Positions 9,069 through 19,267 of a DNA stretch of 64,000 nt are shown here, piece after piece. Under the pieces are notes generated by a model. That model saw only the letters and a list, made by a program, of their open reading frames with translations, had not been told where the DNA came from and searched no databases. Made by a program: the position numbers and the translations under genes. How positions within the stretch are numbered: position 1 is the stretch's first letter; each line of letters opens with the position of its first letter. The stretch comes from Agaribacillus aureus (GTDB taxonomy: Bacteria; Bacteroidota; Bacteroidia; Cytophagales; Cyclobacteriaceae), in assembly GCA_030442055.1 (NCBI GenBank), contig JAUJEB010000004.1:434001-498000 (forward strand), in the 5' to 3' direction.

Positions 9069-9872
9069 ATGTTATTTATCAGGGCGGGAATTATTTCGCT
9101 ATTTTTTGTTTTAAATTTTTCCTCCACCAATTATACCGCAAAGGTAAATGCCGTTCGGGAAAAATCAATCGCTTTTAGTCCCAACCTGAAGGCGATTAAC
9201 AACTATGACCTTCAATATTTCATCGAAATTATGGATAAGGACATGCAATCTCTTGAAGGTTATAACAAATACTCCGATGACTTTATGGATTGCTTCAGAC
9301 CGTTGGATGTTTATGGTTATTGGGAAAACAAAGGAGAAGAGGATTATTATATTATTCTTAATAAAGCTGTCTACCTGATGGAAGAGAAGGTTGAATATTT
9401 TACCGAATCCCTGCTCACCAATGAAAATTTTATTCAGCAAACACTTCCCAAGTATCATATCAAAAAGGTGGATGCCAAAAAATATCATATTGACTGTGGC
9501 TCATTTGCACCGGCATTTGACTATAGCCTGGCCTATTTTCAGGCGCCTTTTACTGATAAAAAAATGCAGCCGGTCATTGAGTATATCAAAAAGCAAAATC
9601 CCGAATTGGGCATTCCTCAGATATTGACGCTACAGCATAATTATAATTTCGGTAAGGTATTATTCCAGAAAACCTCTAAAATGTCGGTGGCGGTATATGC
9701 TTATTATCCCTACCACGAAGATAAGACTTTGGTACTCAATTATACCCTCAATTACGTCCACAACCTTCCTCCCAAGCTCGTAGGTGGCTATAAGGTCATT
9801 ATGGAAGAAATTGTTGATGGCATGAGAAACCTGGTATTGCAGACCAGAAAAGTGTGTAAACAGTTGGGGTAG
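9069..9872 (+). CDS. Exported protein of unknown function
   Basis: The product is 267 residues with a hydrophobic N-terminus (residues 5-20) typical of a signal peptide or anchor. I do not recognise the family. The rest is Tyr- and Lys-rich and mixed alpha/beta, with no repeats. Cysteines occur at FMDCFRP, HIDCGSF and KVCKQ. It starts 87 nt after the S24 repressor and could be read through from it, but no functional link is visible. It converges on menE, 79 nt away. Confidence 0.7.
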   Translation: MLFIRAGIISLFFVLNFSSTNYTAKVNAVREKSIAFSPNLKAINNYDLQYFIEIMDKDMQSLEGYNKYSDDFMDCFRPLDVYGYWENKGEEDYYIILNKAVYLMEEKVEYFTESLLTNENFIQQTLPKYHIKKVDAKKYHIDCGSFAPAFDYSLAYFQAPFTDKKMQPVIEYIKKQNPELGIPQILTLQHNYNFGKVLFQKTSKMSVAVYAYYPYHEDKTLVLNYTLNYVHNLPPKLVGGYKVIMEEIVDGMRNLVLQTRKVCKQLG

Positions 9873-9951
9873 CCTATCTAATTTTAACATACCTAATCGT
9901 CATCCAACAACAAGCCTTGTATTTTTAATGGGGATTTTTGGTTGACTAAAA

Positions 9952-11046
9952 CTACTTTCCACGTAGCTTTTTCATCGTCAGGCCCCGGTTTATTTTGCCC
10001 GTCGCTGTTCTTGAAAATTCCTTTATCCACTTTATCTCCCTGGGAGCATGAAAGGCTAACTGTTTTTTCAGCTGGTCCAGTAACGCATCCTCCGGACTTT
10101 CCGGTCCCTCCAGCAATAAGATTAGTTTTTGGCCTAGTCGCTGATCGTCTACAGCGCCCACCATAAAATTTTCATTTCTACCCAAGCCGGTCAATATGCT
10201 GGAAATGCTAAACTCCAACTGCTCCACCTGGACCTTCACACCTCCCGTATTCACTACATTATCGATCCTGCCTAACCATTCAAATTCATGGCTACTAATA
10301 ATCCTCACCCTATCATTGGTGATGATCGTGTTGCCGCCTGTTAGTTTCGATTGAATGGTCAAACAATCCCGTTCATCCTGCCCGATTATCATCTCATCAA
10401 AAACCTTAAAATGCTGATCGCCATCCGGTCCGTTTAATTTTTTCAGGGCGATGTGAGAAACCGTCTCCGTCATGCCGTAGGTGGCGTAGATGGGCGCATC
10501 AATGACTTGCATTTTTTGTTTAAGTTGCTCACTTACAGCTGCACCACCTACAATGATCGCCTTCGCCTGATTGAGTATATTCACACCGCCGCCTTCTGCC
10601 AGCAATGTTTCGAGTTGCAAAGGTACCAGTGCTATGAAATCAAAATAGCGGCCCGGTTCAATAGTTGCGAATGGATTGGAAGATGGTGTAACCACGGTTA
10701 AATCCATGCCAAGTATTAACGCTCTGGCCAACATCATTTTTCCGCCGATGTAGGCCGTATTGATGCAGGCTAGAGCCCGGTCACCTGTGGCTAGCTTTAA
10801 GGCATTCCCGGTCAAATGTGCGCTGTGTTCCATTGCACTGCGGGGTATCTCAATGTCCTTCGGCTTACCAGTAGAACCCGAGGTAGGAACAGTAAAGTAA
10901 CCTTCACCCCTCAACCAGGATTGAATAAACGATAGGGTATCCTTTTCAAATGCACTTAATACCATCTCTTCCAACTCAAAATGCTGAAGATCAGCAAGTA
11001 GGATCTTTTGTCCATTGAGCTCCAGGTATTTTTCCTTGTCAGGCAT
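9952..11046 (-). CDS. menE: o-Succinylbenzoate-CoA ligase (menaquinone synthesis)
   Basis: The product is 364 residues of the ANL adenylate-forming family. The phosphate-binding motif TSGSTGKPK is at about residues 55-63; the 'YGMTETVS' motif and the C-terminal catalytic Lys context (TATGKINRG) are clear. At 364 residues it is much shorter than the 450-490 residues of MenE from E. coli or Bacillus, having lost N-terminal sequence; short forms like this are usual in Bacteroidota. It activates o-succinylbenzoate with ATP and CoA. It is the last gene of the leftward men operon, 60 bp after purU. Confidence 0.9.
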   Translation of the reverse strand: MPDKEKYLELNGQKILLADLQHFELEEMVLSAFEKDTLSFIQSWLRGEGYFTVPTSGSTGKPKDIEIPRSAMEHSAHLTGNALKLATGDRALACINTAYIGGKMMLARALILGMDLTVVTPSSNPFATIEPGRYFDFIALVPLQLETLLAEGGGVNILNQAKAIIVGGAAVSEQLKQKMQVIDAPIYATYGMTETVSHIALKKLNGPDGDQHFKVFDEMIIGQDERDCLTIQSKLTGGNTIITNDRVRIISSHEFEWLGRIDNVVNTGGVKVQVEQLEFSISSILTGLGRNENFMVGAVDDQRLGQKLILLLEGPESPEDALLDQLKKQLAFHAPREIKWIKEFSRTATGKINRGLTMKKLRGK

Positions 11047-11105
11047 TATTTATTAGCACTTTTGCCACTAAGCTTTTCATGTGGATTTCTGTCATGGGCA
11101 TAAGC

Positions 11106-11972
11106 TCATTCAAAGATTACGGTACGGTTTTTAAAAACCAACACATTATGCTGGAGATGATGCCATATAGCCCGGGACAGCACAATTTTTTCAAGGTCCC
11201 TGCCCTTTCTCATAAGACTCTGAATCGAGTCTTTGTGACTAACCCTGACAACATCCTGTTCTATCAGAGGGCCCTCGTCCAGTTCCGTAGTCACGTAGTG
11301 ACTTGACGCACCAATAATCTTCACCCCCCGCTGGTAGGCTGAGTGGTACGGTTTGGCGCCTGGAAAGGCCGGTAAAAATGAATGATGAATGTTAATAATC
11401 TTGTTGGGGTATTCCTTGATAAAACCACCTGACAAAATCTGCATGTACCGCGCCAGGATAATTAAGTCGACATCGTGTTTTTTTAACAAAGCTATCTGCT
11501 GTTGCTCCTGGGCCAACTTGTTGTCTTTGTTGATTGGGAGATGATAAAACGGAATATCAAATCTCGCGGCAATATCAGAAAGGTCATTGTGATTGCTGAT
11601 AATTAAAGGAATTTCTATTTCCCATTCCCCCGATTGATAGCGGGAAAGGATATCGTACAGGCAATGCGGGTATTTGGACACCATCAGTGCCACCCCCGGC
11701 TTCTGACCTGTAAAGTGTAATTTCCACACCATTTGGTAATGCGCACCAATTTCCTCATTGAAACGATCATTTATCTCTTCCCTGGCAATAGCAAAGCCAT
11801 CCAATTCCCATTCAACCCTCATGAAAAAAATCTTCTCCCGCTCATCCACATGCTCGTCCAGATCAATAATATTGCCCTTGTGCCTGCTAAGAAATTCCGT
11901 AACCTTGGCGATGATTCCTTTTTGGTCGGGACAATGAATTAATAGTATCGCACTTGGTTTGGTTCGATCCAT
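11106..11972 (-). CDS. purU: Formyltetrahydrofolate deformylase
   Basis: The product is 288 residues. An N-terminal ACT domain (about residues 9-85) is followed by a formyltransferase-fold catalytic domain with LARYMQIL, NIHHSFLPAFPGAKPYHSA and the SSHYVTTELDEGP region carrying the conserved His and Asp. It hydrolyses 10-formyl-THF to formate and THF, feeding purine synthesis via PurT and balancing one-carbon pools. The length matches PurU. It sits inside the menaquinone operon, 32 bp after menB and 60 bp before menE, which is an unusual place for it. Confidence 0.95.
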   Translation of the reverse strand: MDRTKPSAILLIHCPDQKGIIAKVTEFLSRHKGNIIDLDEHVDEREKIFFMRVEWELDGFAIAREEINDRFNEEIGAHYQMVWKLHFTGQKPGVALMVSKYPHCLYDILSRYQSGEWEIEIPLIISNHNDLSDIAARFDIPFYHLPINKDNKLAQEQQQIALLKKHDVDLIILARYMQILSGGFIKEYPNKIINIHHSFLPAFPGAKPYHSAYQRGVKIIGASSHYVTTELDEGPLIEQDVVRVSHKDSIQSLMRKGRDLEKIVLSRAIWHHLQHNVLVFKNRTVIFE

Positions 11973-12004
11973 GATAAGATAGTTATGAAGCCGGTCTTAT
12001 TTAA

Positions 12005-12829
12005 TCAGGGAAATTTTGGGTATTTATCAAAGTCCGGATCTCTTTTTTCGAGGAAAGCATTTTTTCCTTCCTGGGCTTCCTCCATCAGATAAAACATCAA
12101 CGTGGCATCCCCGGCCATTTCCATAATGCCGGTTTGTCCGTCAAGTTCCGCATTTAGCCCTCTTTTAATCATTCTAACGGCCATGGGGCTCCTTTTCATA
12201 ATGGTTCGGCACCATGCAACGGTAGTAGCTTCTAACTCAGCCAATGGCACTACCTTATTTACCATACCCATTTTTTCGGCCTCTTCGGCGGTATATTGTT
12301 CGCATAAGAACCAGATTTCCCGCGCCTTTTTCTGTCCGACATGTCTCGCCAAATAGGAAGAGCCAAAACCGCCGTCAAAACTTCCTACTTTGGGGCCGGT
12401 TTGTCCAAACCTTGCGTTATCGGAGGCAATGGTAAGATCACACACCACATGCAACACGTGTCCACCCCCAATGGCATAGCCATTTACCATGGCAATGACA
12501 GGCTTTGGCATAGAACGTATCCGCTTGTGTAAGTCCAATACGTTCAATCTCGGCACACCATCCTTTCCAACGTAGCCGCCCTTTCCTTTCACGTTCTGGT
12601 CACCGCCTGAACAAAAGGCTTTATCGCCTTCACCTGTTAATACGATGACCCGTATATCCTGTCTTTCCCTGGCAATATCCATGGCTTCTATTAACTCCAT
12701 GTTGGTTTCCGGGCGAAATGCATTATAAACTTCCGGCCGGTTGATAGTTATCTTAGCGATACCCTCAAATAATTCAAATTTTATATCCTGATAATCCTTA
12801 ATGGATTTCCATGCGAAACTAGTTTCCAT
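12005..12829 (-). CDS. menB: 1,4-Dihydroxy-2-naphthoyl-CoA synthase
   Basis: The product is 274 residues of the crotonase superfamily, full length for MenB. Diagnostic stretches include [28 protein letters not shown] (oxyanion hole and active-site loop) and [16 protein letters not shown]. It closes the second ring of the naphthoquinone, turning o-succinylbenzoyl-CoA into DHNA-CoA. The start ATG (12829) overlaps the end of menD by 11 bp, indicating translational coupling. The presence of the Asp in SFDGG fits the standard MenB active site. Confidence 0.96.
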   Translation of the reverse strand: METSFAWKSIKDYQDIKFELFEGIAKITINRPEVYNAFRPETNMELIEAMDIARERQDIRVIVLTGEGDKAFCSGGDQNVKGKGGYVGKDGVPRLNVLDLHKRIRSMPKPVIAMVNGYAIGGGHVLHVVCDLTIASDNARFGQTGPKVGSFDGGFGSSYLARHVGQKKAREIWFLCEQYTAEEAEKMGMVNKVVPLAELEATTVAWCRTIMKRSPMAVRMIKRGLNAELDGQTGIMEMAGDATLMFYLMEEAQEGKNAFLEKRDPDFDKYPKFP

Positions 12830-14531
12830 AAATATTATTTATTGTATGCTTAAAGTTGGTAAAAAACTTTTTATTAATTGCTTTTTCAGTCTCAATTTCC
12901 AATATTTTTGCGCCATTTTCCATATTGAAAAACCCACTGATTTTCTCCCGCAGGGACGGAAAGTCCTGACACCGGGCATATTCTATATCAAACTCTTTGC
13001 ACAGGTTCTCTGCTCTCAGCGGCTGATATGTTTCAAAGCGTTCCTCCAGCTCCGGCTGCCGGTCCGGCCCTTTAATCAATCCGAAAATGCCGCCCCCGTG
13101 ATTGTTAAGAATAATTACCCTTAAATTCGCCGGTAGATAATGGTTCCAAAAAGCATTCCGGTCATAGAAAAAAGCCATATCGCCTGTGATGAGTGTCACC
13201 AATTTATCGGTACTCAAGGCACAGCCTATAGCGGTGCTGACACTACCGTCGATACCGCTGGTTCCCCTGTTGGCAAAAACCGCTATGGTCTGATCCTGAA
13301 TGCCCAGGTAATTAGCGTATCGCACCGGCATGCTATTAGCTAAATGTAAAATTGAATCAGCAGGCAGCGCTTCCAGCACCGTTTTAGTTGCTGAAAACTC
13401 AGAAAAGTCCCCATCTGAAAATTGCCTTGAACAGGACTGCTCCACCATCCGATCTATTGCCTTCCATTCATTTAGGAATGTATGCTGTTCCTCCAATTCC
13501 GGTTGGGTCACGGTTTGTAAAGTTTTAAAAAAGACTGATGGCGTTAATTGAAAAATATCTGTCAGGGACTGAAAGGTATCCGCCACCTCTCCGCCTGGCT
13601 GAATGTGCCAGTGTTCCACTGCGCGGTATTTTCTTAAAAACAACTTTAGCTGCTTGGAAATGACGGATTTTCCAAAGGAAATTAACAGATTCGGTGCAAG
13701 CTTTGACAATAATTCTTCATTGTCTATTCCCAAAAACGCATCCTGATGTTTGATGCCAATGTCCGGCAGTTGGCAGTTGCTGATGATGTCTGCCACCACG
13801 GGTATGTGCCAGGCTACGGCAAATGACCGTAACATATCTACAAATGCGGCATCATATTTTCCCTGGCCAGCAACTATTAAAATTTTTTGATAAGATCTAA
13901 ACTTTTGGAACAGGGTCTTTTTGAGAGGCTTGGTAATTAAATTTGGTGGAAAATGCTGATCGATGATACGTACATCCCTGGAATAGTTGATACTTTCATG
14001 TTCTTCGGGGTAAAACGGTTCTCTGATCGGGACATTGATGTGCACAGGACCCGGTGGGTCGCAGCGGCTGAGGTTGATGGCTTCATTAATGATCCTGTTT
14101 ATTTGCCAGGACGCATCGGGGTGGCTGTAATCGACAGGCAGATCAAAACTTTTCTTCACATGCTTTCCATAGACATGAGACTGACGAATAGTTTGACCAT
14201 CCTGTTGATCTATCCACTCGGGTGGTCTGTCGGCCGTTAAGAGGAGTAAAGGCACCTGAAGGAAAAAGGCCTCGGCTACCGCTGGTGCATAATTTAAAGC
14301 CGCTGATCCGGATGTACAAACCAGAGCGACAGGCGCTCCGGACATTTGTGCCATCCCAACACCAATAAATGCCGCAGAACGTTCATCGCTAATCGTCCGG
14401 ACCCGGATAGCCGGATGCCTGGAAAATGCCAGGGTCAGGGGTGCGCACCTAGAGCCAGGGGATAGTATCACCTCGCTCACCTTTTTTCTGGCGCAAATTT
14501 CTGCGATATCAACTAAGGGTTGTAAAATCAT
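12819..14531 (-). CDS. menD: SEPHCHC synthase (MenD), thiamine-diphosphate enzyme
   Basis: The product is 570 residues, normal for MenD. The N-terminal Pyr domain carries [14 protein letters not shown] and [14 protein letters not shown]; the C-terminal PP domain carries the signature [14 protein letters not shown] and a [12 protein letters not shown] diphosphate/Mg motif. It joins isochorismate and 2-oxoglutarate. It follows menF after a 126-bp gap and overlaps menB by 11 bp. The MenD product is normally processed by MenH and MenC, neither of which is in the window. Confidence 0.96.
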   Translation of the reverse strand: MILQPLVDIAEICARKKVSEVILSPGSRCAPLTLAFSRHPAIRVRTISDERSAAFIGVGMAQMSGAPVALVCTSGSAALNYAPAVAEAFFLQVPLLLLTADRPPEWIDQQDGQTIRQSHVYGKHVKKSFDLPVDYSHPDASWQINRIINEAINLSRCDPPGPVHINVPIREPFYPEEHESINYSRDVRIIDQHFPPNLITKPLKKTLFQKFRSYQKILIVAGQGKYDAAFVDMLRSFAVAWHIPVVADIISNCQLPDIGIKHQDAFLGIDNEELLSKLAPNLLISFGKSVISKQLKLFLRKYRAVEHWHIQPGGEVADTFQSLTDIFQLTPSVFFKTLQTVTQPELEEQHTFLNEWKAIDRMVEQSCSRQFSDGDFSEFSATKTVLEALPADSILHLANSMPVRYANYLGIQDQTIAVFANRGTSGIDGSVSTAIGCALSTDKLVTLITGDMAFFYDRNAFWNHYLPANLRVIILNNHGGGIFGLIKGPDRQPELEERFETYQPLRAENLCKEFDIEYARCQDFPSLREKISGFFNMENGAKILEIETEKAINKKFFTNFKHTINNIYGN

Positions 14532-14657
14532 GGGGTGCTTTTATAAAGCCCCCTAAAAATATAAAACAATTGTCAGGATTAAGAATCAGGAAAAAAAATA
14601 TTGCCAAAAGGCTGACCGGAAAATCAAAGACGGCGATGCCGAAGTAACCGCAGTGGG

Positions 14658-15899
14658 CTAAGACAATACTTTGAGCATGGTCTGCTGTTTTAAGTTGGTT
14701 TCCTCCCATTCCTTTTCCACATCTGAAATGGCTGTCACACCGGCGCCGGCATAAAGGATGGCTTCCGTAGCAAATAACTGCATGCAACGGATATTAACAA
14801 ACAAATGCGTTTCCTCAAACATATTAACAGGGCCTAGAAAACCGCTAAAAAAAGAGCGGTCAAAGTTTTCATTGTCCAGCAGAAATTGCCTGGCCGGTTC
14901 TTTTGGCATGCCACAGACGGCGGAGGTAGGATGCAGTAATTTCAGCATGACGGTAGCCAGCTGCGGGAAGTTTGTGGCGACCGTATCCACTAAAAAATCT
15001 GTTTTCAAATGGGCCAGCTCTCCGGCTCGCGCAGTTCTCGGGCCTTTTTCCTCAAATTCTCTCAGCCTGATCTTCTTAAAACAATTAATAATGTAGCGGC
15101 TAACCATGGCTTGCTCCTCGATTTCTTTCTGTCGCCACGCCACTTCCATCAGGTCTGATTCGTCATTAATTTTCTGAGTGCCTGCCAGGGCTACTGTTCG
15201 AAATATTTTGGATCGGTCAAAGCTAATCAATTCCTCTGGCGTCGCTCCCAGCCAGGTGCCAATACCAGGTACAGAAACAACAGAAACCAGCGCATTTGGA
15301 TAGAGCTGGCACGATTTTTCAAAAGTTTCTATTAAATCAAAACCCGCTTTCAGCGTTACCTTTTGCTGACGAGCAGGTACAACCTTATTAAACTTTCCAG
15401 CCTTAATAGCTTCAATGGCTTTTTGAACCATCCCGAGGTAATGGCTTTTGCCATCGACGCTTACTGGTGAATTCTTAAGTGTGTGAAAGGCAGTTTTTTT
15501 TCCGTTGGGTTGGTTAAATGTCGCGCCAAGATTTGCCAGCAATTTTTCCAGCTTCAGGTGATTGTTATCCTCACTGTTTAAATATGGGCTGGTCTTAAGC
15601 GCCTTCTTTTCGGTGTTGTAATAGAGATGGTTGTGGATAAAAATATTCCGGCCTTCGCCTTCATCGGAAAATGGGCTTAAAATAAAGCCGTCATCCAGCT
15701 CCTCCAGATCGGCTTTGACATAATTGATCGCTCCCGACAGGTCGAGAATCAGGTGCTTTTCAGTGTGATGAGGGTGACGCCACAGGGCAATGGACAGGTT
15801 GTGATGGAAAGCAAAATTAAAAAACTGGGACAAGACCTCGTTTTCGTCCTTGTTTATCAGCTGGTCCTTTAGTATTTCCCAATCTTTTAAGTGCTCCAT
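14658..15899 (-). CDS. menF: Isochorismate synthase (MenF-type)
   Basis: The product is 413 residues of the chorismate-binding family. Conserved motifs include GATPEELI, RTARAGELAHL, LHPTSAVCGMPK and FSGFLGP, which identify isochorismate synthase rather than anthranilate synthase. It converts chorismate to isochorismate, the committed step to menaquinone (a siderophore role is unlikely given menD and menB directly downstream). The start is 3 bp after the stop of the upstream hotdog gene, so the two are co-transcribed. Confidence 0.93.
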   Translation of the reverse strand: MEHLKDWEILKDQLINKDENEVLSQFFNFAFHHNLSIALWRHPHHTEKHLILDLSGAINYVKADLEELDDGFILSPFSDEGEGRNIFIHNHLYYNTEKKALKTSPYLNSEDNNHLKLEKLLANLGATFNQPNGKKTAFHTLKNSPVSVDGKSHYLGMVQKAIEAIKAGKFNKVVPARQQKVTLKAGFDLIETFEKSCQLYPNALVSVVSVPGIGTWLGATPEELISFDRSKIFRTVALAGTQKINDESDLMEVAWRQKEIEEQAMVSRYIINCFKKIRLREFEEKGPRTARAGELAHLKTDFLVDTVATNFPQLATVMLKLLHPTSAVCGMPKEPARQFLLDNENFDRSFFSGFLGPVNMFEETHLFVNIRCMQLFATEAILYAGAGVTAISDVEKEWEETNLKQQTMLKVLS

Positions 15900-15902
15900 A
15901 GG

Positions 15903-16322
15903 TTATTTTTTATCCAAAATAGCCATTGTAATCCGGCTGATGCAAACCAGTTGCTCCTGGTGGTTTTCTATTTTAATCTCCCAAATATGCGTTGACCTTC
16001 CCACATGAATCGGCCTGGCAGTGCCGTAAACAAAGCCATCTTTTACTGCTTTTATATGGTTAGCGTTAATCTCCAATCCAACGCAATACTGTTTTGAAGG
16101 ATCTATACTTAGTGATGAAGCCACGCTACCCAATGTCTCCGCTAATGTGACAGAGGCTCCTCCATGTAACAATCCAAACGGCTGATGTGTTCGATGATCT
16201 ACCGGCATACTGGCACTTACGAACTCTTCTCCGATACCTGTAAACGCAATGCCCAAATGCTCCATCATGGTATTTTTATTCATGGCATTTAGTTTATCAA
16301 TGGTAATATTCGGATTTATCAT
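15903..16322 (-). CDS. Hotdog-fold thioesterase, probable DHNA-CoA hydrolase
   Basis: The product is 139 residues of the PaaI/YdiI hotdog family: LLHGGASVTLAETLGS carries the HGG motif and the catalytic Glu, followed by GLEINANHIKAVKDG. It hydrolyses an acyl-CoA. As first gene of the men operon, 3 bp from menF, the best-fitting substrate is 1,4-dihydroxy-2-naphthoyl-CoA, the MenI step. That substrate is inferred from context because family members are hard to separate by sequence. The chosen start is the ATG at 16322; a second ATG occurs 13 codons in. Confidence 0.85.
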   Translation of the reverse strand: MINPNITIDKLNAMNKNTMMEHLGIAFTGIGEEFVSASMPVDHRTHQPFGLLHGGASVTLAETLGSVASSLSIDPSKQYCVGLEINANHIKAVKDGFVYGTARPIHVGRSTHIWEIKIENHQEQLVCISRITMAILDKK

Positions 16323-16366
16323 ATGTGATTAAGATAAAAATGGTTTAATTTGCCTCCCGACACTCA

Positions 16367-16394
16367 CAAATGTAAATCAAAATTGAAAAGCAAA
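16367..16394 (-). promoter_or_regulatory. Candidate promoter of the men operon
   Basis: Read leftward, TTTG (16394-16391) is followed after 16 nt by TACATTTG (16374-16367), an exact TAnnTTTG -7 element. It would start transcription about 35-40 nt before the first men-operon gene. The spacer is a little shorter than the usual 19-21 nt. It overlaps the start region of the divergent phosphatase gene. Confidence 0.45.
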
Positions 16395-17009
16395 AAAATA
16401 TATTTAATACGGCACGGTCAAACAGATTTCAACAAAAGGGGCATGGTACAAGGCAGCGGAATCGATGCACCACTCAATGAAACAGGCCGTCAGCAGGCGA
16501 ATGCTTTTTTTAATGCCTACCGGGACATCTCTTTCGATAAAATTTATATTTCCACTTTGCAACGTACAAGGCAATCGGTGCAGCCTTTTCTGGACCTGGG
16601 AATTCCTCATGAAAAGCTCAGTGGATTAAATGAAATCAACTGGGGAGAAAAAGAGGGCATGGCCATTTCACAGGAAGATCATGATTATTATTTACAGATG
16701 ACCAAAGCCTGGGAAAATGGGCAGGTGGACTTAAGCATTGCAGGAGGCGAAAGTCCCTTGGCCGTTCAAAACAGGCAAAAGGTAGCCTTGCAACATATTT
16801 TGGCAAATACAGAGGAGCAAACCATTCTCATTTGCATGCATGGCAGGGCTATCAGAATATTGCTGTGCCTGTTATTAAACTATCACCTTAAACAAATGGA
16901 CACCTTCCCGCATAGCAACCTCGGTTTATACAAAATAAACTATGTGGATACCCGGTTTTCGGTGGAATGGACAAATGATACCAAGCACTTGAATGGTATC
17001 AAGCATTAG
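16383..17009 (+). CDS. Histidine phosphatase family protein (phosphoglycerate mutase-like)
   Basis: The product is about 208 residues from the TTG at 16383; the frame is open from another TTG at 16350 and no ATG precedes the active site. The later TTG gives MKSKKIYLIRHGQTDFN, the normal start for this family. The RHG motif with its phosphorylated His and the second His (CMHGRA) are present. Such enzymes remove phosphate from small molecules (for example alpha-ribazole phosphate or sugar phosphates); the substrate is not readable here. The gene is divergent from the men operon and convergent with the TlpA-like gene. Confidence 0.85.
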   Translation: MKSKKIYLIRHGQTDFNKRGMVQGSGIDAPLNETGRQQANAFFNAYRDISFDKIYISTLQRTRQSVQPFLDLGIPHEKLSGLNEINWGEKEGMAISQEDHDYYLQMTKAWENGQVDLSIAGGESPLAVQNRQKVALQHILANTEEQTILICMHGRAIRILLCLLLNYHLKQMDTFPHSNLGLYKINYVDTRFSVEWTNDTKHLNGIKH

Positions 17010-17032
17010 TCAACAGGCGGTCAAACTATTTT

Positions 17033-18568
17033 TTATATTTTTTCCAGTTGTCGCTTAAGACTTTCCAGATCTGAGGGCCTTGCAGCACTTTTTTCGACCA
17101 GATTACCATTTCTGTCAATGATCAAATGGCGGGGGATTACCATGCTGCCATTTTCATATACTTTTTCCTTTAAATCTTCGATGAGAACCCTAGTAGCACG
17201 AAGGTGTATGCCCTCTAGGTTATAATATTTGATCATGTCCTTCCATTTTTGCGCATTTCGATCCTTGTCAACAGACAAATAAAACATCGCCACATCATGT
17301 GATTTTAAGAGTGCTATGAGCCCATCATTATTTTCAAATTCTTTCTTACAAGGTCCGCAGGTTGTTGCCCATATATCTACATAAACTGCTTTCCCTTTAA
17401 AAGATTTCAATGCGTCGCCCAAAGAGTTGATACTTTCTCCTGTCTCCAAAAATTTGACCTCTTTACTATAATCCTGTTCTATGAGCTTATGATATTTCTT
17501 TATGGGCTGAATTAAAGGTTCGACATACAGGTAAAATTGGCTTTTGGGAAATCTCGCTTTCCACTTTTCAAATAGGTTGATCAATTCTTTCTCATAGTCC
17601 TTTTGATATGCCGCGTTATGAATATACCGGGCTGAATAGTATTCCAGATAGCTTCCCGAAAGATGCTTCTCCGCTCTTTTAAGATAATAGCTATGTATTT
17701 CACCTTTTTTAAAAAGTCCTATCAGTTTTTCAATATCAATTTTTCCATGATCCGCATATTCCGTATAAAATTGTATGTAATGATCGGCGTACTCATACCA
17801 CCATCTTGTTTTAAAAATTTCAGCACTTACCACTGGGTATTGTTTAAATGTTTCCATCCACAGCGATCCCATTTGCTTTGAAACAGACTGGGCTTTGCCA
17901 AAAGATTTAGAGGGATGTTTAGCCGGCCTGAATTGTCTTCTGATTATTTCAACGAGTAATAGATTGAAAAAACAAGTTATATCACTACTAACAATCTCAA
18001 AAAATGGCAAGTCTATCAGGTTATTCCGATAAAGTTCATTTAATGTGGCTAACTCGGCCTCTTTTTTTTTCATTATTTTAGCCTGTAATATCGAGGCAAT
18101 AGTATCTTTTACATAATCATCTGCCAGACTTCCTATGTATTTAGGAGAGATATGCTTTAACTGATTATAAAAATTTTGCCCTGCCTCATTCCTTCCTTTT
18201 ATAGTAATAAATGAATCCTTTTTATGGTGATCCATAGTAAACTGATAATGATTGCCTGGCTGGACGAAGATATAGCCAACCTTTCTACTATTGTTTATTT
18301 CCACGAAGCCTGAATGATCGATTTCTAATCTGACCTGAAATTGACCCGACGGGTCCAATCTGGCCTTTTTGCTAAAACCCAAATAGGTAATCCCAGCAAC
18401 GGGTACTGCATAAACCAGCCGGTCATTTTCGGCACCGTTTACAGTGATATCAATAGTTACCTCTTTGTTTATAGTTGAAAAGCTGTTCAGCGACATCAAC
18501 AGCAGTAAGACCAATAATACATGGGGGCGTAGATCTATTTTAGCGATTATTTTAAGAATATTATTCAT
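17033..18568 (-). CDS. TlpA-like thiol-disulfide oxidoreductase with long N-terminal extension
   Basis: The product is 511 residues. A hydrophobic segment at about 15-32 acts as signal peptide or anchor. The N-terminal part (about 35-130) resembles the DUF4369-like beta domain common in Bacteroidota TlpA proteins, the middle is helical and unrecognised, and the C-terminal 140 residues form a thioredoxin-like domain with a CGPC active site at 404-407 (WATTCGPCKKEF). It probably reduces or exchanges disulfides in the periplasm. It follows the LytTR response-regulator gene by 2 bp, so kinase, regulator and oxidoreductase form one operon and the thioredoxin may report or answer to the same envelope signal. 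Confidence 0.85.
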   Translation of the reverse strand: MNNILKIIAKIDLRPHVLLVLLLLMSLNSFSTINKEVTIDITVNGAENDRLVYAVPVAGITYLGFSKKARLDPSGQFQVRLEIDHSGFVEINNSRKVGYIFVQPGNHYQFTMDHHKKDSFITIKGRNEAGQNFYNQLKHISPKYIGSLADDYVKDTIASILQAKIMKKKEAELATLNELYRNNLIDLPFFEIVSSDITCFFNLLLVEIIRRQFRPAKHPSKSFGKAQSVSKQMGSLWMETFKQYPVVSAEIFKTRWWYEYADHYIQFYTEYADHGKIDIEKLIGLFKKGEIHSYYLKRAEKHLSGSYLEYYSARYIHNAAYQKDYEKELINLFEKWKARFPKSQFYLYVEPLIQPIKKYHKLIEQDYSKEVKFLETGESINSLGDALKSFKGKAVYVDIWATTCGPCKKEFENNDGLIALLKSHDVAMFYLSVDKDRNAQKWKDMIKYYNLEGIHLRATRVLIEDLKEKVYENGSMVIPRHLIIDRNGNLVEKSAARPSDLESLKRQLEKI

Positions 18569-18570
18569 GG

Positions 18571-19260
18571 CTAAATATTTATTTTTCTCATGAAATCTTT
18601 CTTATAACCGGCTCCAATAGGGATTTTTTGGTTATGAAAAAAGATATAATTATGTTCAATTTTATGAATGTTTTGCAGGCTCACTACATAGGAGTTGTGC
18701 ACTCGCATAAAGGATTGAGGTGGCAATTGATTCATCAGCTGATTGAAGGTCATTCTGACTGTATTTTTTCCCTTTTTTGTCGTCAAAGAAAGATAATTAC
18801 CATAACCCTGGATAAAGAGTATATCCTCAAACTGTATTCTCACCGTTTTACTACCATCTTTTATAAAGAAAAACTTTTTAGCATCCTGGGTTTCGCTCCC
18901 TCCCAGTGCTATTACTTTTTTTACCTTATTGAAGGCCAGCAGAAACCGGTCAAATTCAAAGGGTTTTAATAAATAATCAACCGCTTCAAATTCATAGCTC
19001 TCCACGGCGTATTCGGAATAAGCCGTGGTAAATATGACATGAGGTTGATTTTTAAGGCGCTTTAGAAAATCGATACCAGAAAATCCAGGCAAATTAATGT
19101 CAAGAAAAATAAGATCCACGGAGCCTTGTTCAATAAAGTCGATGGCTGTTTCAGGGTCAAAAAAACAACCCAACAGGTCAAGTTCTGTAATTTTGGAGAC
19201 ATGCATCTTAATGATTTCCAATGCTTCCGGTTCATCATCTATAGCCACGCAGGTTATCAT
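18571..19260 (-). CDS. LytTR-family response regulator
   Basis: The product is 229 residues. The N-terminal receiver domain carries the acidic pair Asp8-Asp9, the phosphoacceptor Asp54 (IFLDINLPG) and the conserved Lys in LLKPF. The C-terminal LytTR DNA-binding domain starts near residue 130 (MRVHNSYVVSLQNI). It is the partner of the LytS/YehU-type kinase encoded 7 bp upstream in the same operon. Confidence 0.93.
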   Translation of the reverse strand: MITCVAIDDEPEALEIIKMHVSKITELDLLGCFFDPETAIDFIEQGSVDLIFLDINLPGFSGIDFLKRLKNQPHVIFTTAYSEYAVESYEFEAVDYLLKPFEFDRFLLAFNKVKKVIALGGSETQDAKKFFFIKDGSKTVRIQFEDILFIQGYGNYLSLTTKKGKNTVRMTFNQLMNQLPPQSFMRVHNSYVVSLQNIHKIEHNYIFFHNQKIPIGAGYKKDFMRKINI

Positions 19261-19267
19261 AGTTTTA

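Noticed and set aside
14509-14787. 92-codon minus-strand frame between menD and menF
   Set aside because: It overlaps both real genes in another frame and has the look of a shadow frame; the gap itself is only 126 bp.
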